Shown piece by piece: positions 62,072-64,000 of a DNA stretch of 64,000 bases (position 1 is the first letter of the stretch; each line of letters starts with the position of its first letter). The stretch spans positions 604,501-668,500 of the forward strand of contig NZ_JACJUO010000002.1 of NCBI RefSeq assembly GCF_014397025.1, given 5' to 3'. The position numbers and the translations under genes are program-made. The DNA comes from Ochrobactrum sp. Marseille-Q0166 (GTDB taxonomy: Bacteria; Pseudomonadota; Alphaproteobacteria; Rhizobiales; Rhizobiaceae). The notes beneath the pieces were generated by a model, which saw nothing but the letters and a program-made list of their open reading frames with translations, was not told where the DNA came from and made no database searches.

Positions 62072-63022
62072 ATGGATGAAAAAGTTTCGCAAAGCGAGAG
62101 ACTTTTCGAGGAGGCGCTCGATATTGTCATGCGCATTCAGGAAGACCCTGACAATTCCGTTTCAGTTGAGCTTGTCAATCTCTGGCGTGCCCGCAGCCCA
62201 GATCATGAGGTTGCTTGGCGTGAAGCTTTGGATATTTATCAAATGACGGGCAAGGTCATGCGTGATCAGCGTCGCGCCACAACATCCAAAATATCACGCC
62301 GGTCTCTTTTGACAGGCGGTGCTGCTGGTCTCGCTATTGTCGCTGGCGGGGCACTGTTGGGACCAAAGCTGATTTTGCGGTTGCAGGCGGATTACATAAC
62401 ACAATCAGCGCAGTTAAGTGATGTTTCGCTGCCGGATGGTAGCCGGATGACGCTGGGCCCCGATACAGCAATCCGGGTGCATTTCAGTGAGACGGAACGC
62501 CTGATTGAACTTCTGGCCGGGATGGCATTTTTTGACGTTCAATCCGATTCTGCTCGTCCGTTCAGTGTTCAAACGGGCAATCTTACAGCGACGGCCTTGG
62601 GAACGGCCTTTGATGTCAGCAATGATGCCGGTTATCTTACTGTCTCGGTCGACCATGGATTGGTCGCTGTCAGACCCTCGGGGGTAAATGATGCACCCAC
62701 ACCGCTCGGCCAAGGTGATTGGCTGACATTTAATGAACGAAGTCATGACTTTGAACGCGGCAATCGAGATGCTTCACAAATTGCAGCATGGCGTAAGGGG
62801 GTGCTTGTTGCAGAACGTGACACGATTGCATCTGTAGTCGCACGGATTGCGCGCTGGCAATCGGGCCGCGTGCTATTGGCACAGTCGAGCTTTGGTGCCC
62901 AGCGCATCAGCGGTGTCTTTGATCTTAATAATCCAGTCGCTGCACTTGAAGCCGTCGTTGAACCTTATGGGGGTAGAGTACGACAGGTGTCGCCCTGGCT
63001 TACAATCGTTTCCTCAATTTGA
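62072..63022 (+). CDS. FecR-type sigma regulator (anti-sigma/transducer)
   Basis: A 316-residue protein from ATG 62072 (GAGGA upstream; longer frames start at 62036 and 62045). The N-terminal DUF4880-type cytoplasmic region is in residues about 5-70 (FEEALDIVMRIQEDPDNS). One TM segment lies near 80-98 (AAGLAIVAGGALLGPK). The periplasmic FecR domain follows (LPDGSRMTLGPDTAIRVHFS, then TALGTAFDV). The C-terminal part (RISGVFDLNNPVAALEAV) matches the STN-interaction region. It relays receptor signals to the FecI-like sigma. Confidence 0.85.
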   Translation: MDEKVSQSERLFEEALDIVMRIQEDPDNSVSVELVNLWRARSPDHEVAWREALDIYQMTGKVMRDQRRATTSKISRRSLLTGGAAGLAIVAGGALLGPKLILRLQADYITQSAQLSDVSLPDGSRMTLGPDTAIRVHFSETERLIELLAGMAFFDVQSDSARPFSVQTGNLTATALGTAFDVSNDAGYLTVSVDHGLVAVRPSGVNDAPTPLGQGDWLTFNERSHDFERGNRDASQIAAWRKGVLVAERDTIASVVARIARWQSGRVLLAQSSFGAQRISGVFDLNNPVAALEAVVEPYGGRVRQVSPWLTIVSSI

Positions 63023-63241
63023 TGAATTTATTTTATCAGGGGGAGAAAATTTTGAAATCCCACTCGTTTTAAACATCAGGGTCGGAAGTTAGCCGCTGCC
63101 ATACAACCGCCTTTTCACTATAGCGTCAGCCGAAATCGATCCCGATTTCAGGAGAGAATGATGCGTAGATACAGGAAGTTAGAGCGTATCTGATGCGTCC
63201 GAGCGGTCGCACGACGTTCTAAGTAATGGAGTGGTTGAGCG

Positions 63242-64000
63242 ATGGGGCTTCGGGTTAGTAAAAGTGCGGCACGCCGTTTCGGAACAAAAGTTCTGACAGG
63301 TGTGCTCATGGGGTCTGTATGCGCATATGCGCTATCCCTTTCGATAACAGTTCAGGCAGAAGCACAGACTGCGCAACAAGTTTCATTTGACATCCCCGCG
63401 GGGCCACTCGCCGTTGCGTTAGCCAATTTCGGTCGGCAGGCAGGCATGCAAGTGACTTACCAGCCGCAGATTGCAGCATCGAAGCGAGCGCCGGCCGTTT
63501 CAGGTACTATGTCACGTCAGGATGCACTATCGCGCCTGCTATCCGGGTCAGGAGTTTCTTATCGTTTCACTGGCGCAAATACCGTTGCGTTGAGCGACCA
63601 GCCAGCAGCGGCTCAAGCTCCGTTATCAGCGGACGGCACAACCCTTCTCGATACAATTACAGTGTCTGGTGGCACAGGTATCACTCCAACTGATGCGCCC
63701 TATTATACCGCAGCACCAACCAATTATATTTCTTCTGAAACCATTGAGCGTTTCAGAGGCTCAAGCCCAGCCGATATTTTCCGCGGCACACCGGGTGTGA
63801 TGTCTGGCGAGGCTCGTAACGGTGCGGGTTCGATTGATGTCAATATTCGCGGCATGCAGGGCATGGGGCGTGTTGCAACAACCATTGACGGCGCTGAAAA
63901 CAGCGTCACCGTATATCAAGGCTATCAGGGCATTTCCAACCGCACTTATATCGACCCCGATTTGATTGCGGGTGTGGACATTAACAAAGGATCCGATGCT
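63242..64000 (+). CDS. TonB-dependent receptor with STN signalling domain, 3' partial
   Basis: Open from ATG 63242 to the window end (253 residues seen). Residues 1-42 hold a signal peptide (an Arg/Lys-rich start, then a hydrophobic stretch around TGVLMGSVCAYALSLSI). The STN domain is at about 47-118 (VSFDIPAGPLAVALANFGRQAG). A TonB-box-like DTITVSG follows at about 137-143, and then the plug domain (SSPADIFRGTPGVMSGEARN, IDVNIRGMQGMGRV). The STN domain marks it as a transducer acting with FecI/FecR upstream. The ligand is probably a siderophore or heme; NPNL-type barrel residues are not yet seen. The gap 63023-63241 holds no gene. Confidence 0.88.
   Translation, partial: MGLRVSKSAARRFGTKVLTGVLMGSVCAYALSLSITVQAEAQTAQQVSFDIPAGPLAVALANFGRQAGMQVTYQPQIAASKRAPAVSGTMSRQDALSRLLSGSGVSYRFTGANTVALSDQPAAAQAPLSADGTTLLDTITVSGGTGITPTDAPYYTAAPTNYISSETIERFRGSSPADIFRGTPGVMSGEARNGAGSIDVNIRGMQGMGRVATTIDGAENSVTVYQGYQGISNRTYIDPDLIAGVDINKGSDA

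Noticed and set aside
1..64000. CRISPR array
   Set aside because: I saw no series of regularly spaced direct repeats anywhere in the window.

Overview
The window looks like a chromosome segment from an alphaproteobacterium of the Brucellaceae (Ochrobactrum/Brucella type). The basis is moderate G+C, many periplasmic-binding-protein ABC importers, a PodJ-like polarity protein, the four-gene ligase-associated repair set and the NAGGN osmolyte genes. No rRNA or replication origin is present, so the exact species and replicon are inference. Only one tRNA gene is seen, tRNA-Thr(CGT) at 31032-31107.

Layout. (a) 1-5324: the end of an amine or amino-acid catabolic operon, with an FAD oxidoreductase, a polar amino-acid ABC permease and a kinase/M23-like/class III aminotransferase fusion. 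(b) 5491-17430: a SorC-type regulator divergent from a long operon. The operon encodes an Rbs-type sugar importer, an acetoin-dehydrogenase-like E1alpha/E1beta/E2 complex, an AhpD-like protein, an FGGY kinase and two short-chain dehydrogenases. I do not know a described pathway with this gene set. (c) 17489-25314: a second sugar locus, with a GntR regulator, an HSL-type esterase, a MalEFG-type importer with a divergent MalK-type ATPase, a ketose-3-epimerase-like TIM barrel and a Gfo/Idh dehydrogenase. (d) 25424-27363: an incomplete Pot-type importer whose permease is frameshifted. (e) about 27400-31110: a low-G+C island next to tRNA-Thr. It holds a small secreted Cys-rich peptide, decayed phage lysis genes and a complete IS5-family element that splits a small phage gene.

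(f) 31281-33581: nitronate monooxygenase and a one-TM hypothetical. (g) 33582-39577: the ATP-dependent DNA ligase, MBL exonuclease, DEXH helicase and PdeM phosphoesterase set, as two divergent pairs. (h) 39574-48208: a TSUP exporter with its TIGR02186-type partner, two hypotheticals, a PodJ-like protein, an MFS transporter and a very AT-rich AraC regulator. (i) 48503-59542: the three NAGGN osmoprotectant genes (ngg, asnO, M42 peptidase) on one strand, enclosing a complete dipeptide ABC transporter and a GntR regulator. (j) 59621-64000: a CSS-EAL cyclic-di-GMP phosphodiesterase, then a FecI/FecR pair and the start of an STN-containing TonB-dependent receptor that runs off the window.

The strongest candidates for undescribed biology are the Rbs-Aco-FGGY-SDR operon (b) and the NAGGN locus with an embedded dipeptide importer (i). 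Smaller ones are the triple-domain fusion in (a), a recurrent hairpin seen at two convergent gene ends (5393 and 25354), the small secreted peptide at 27700, and a perfect 26-bp palindrome at 41582.
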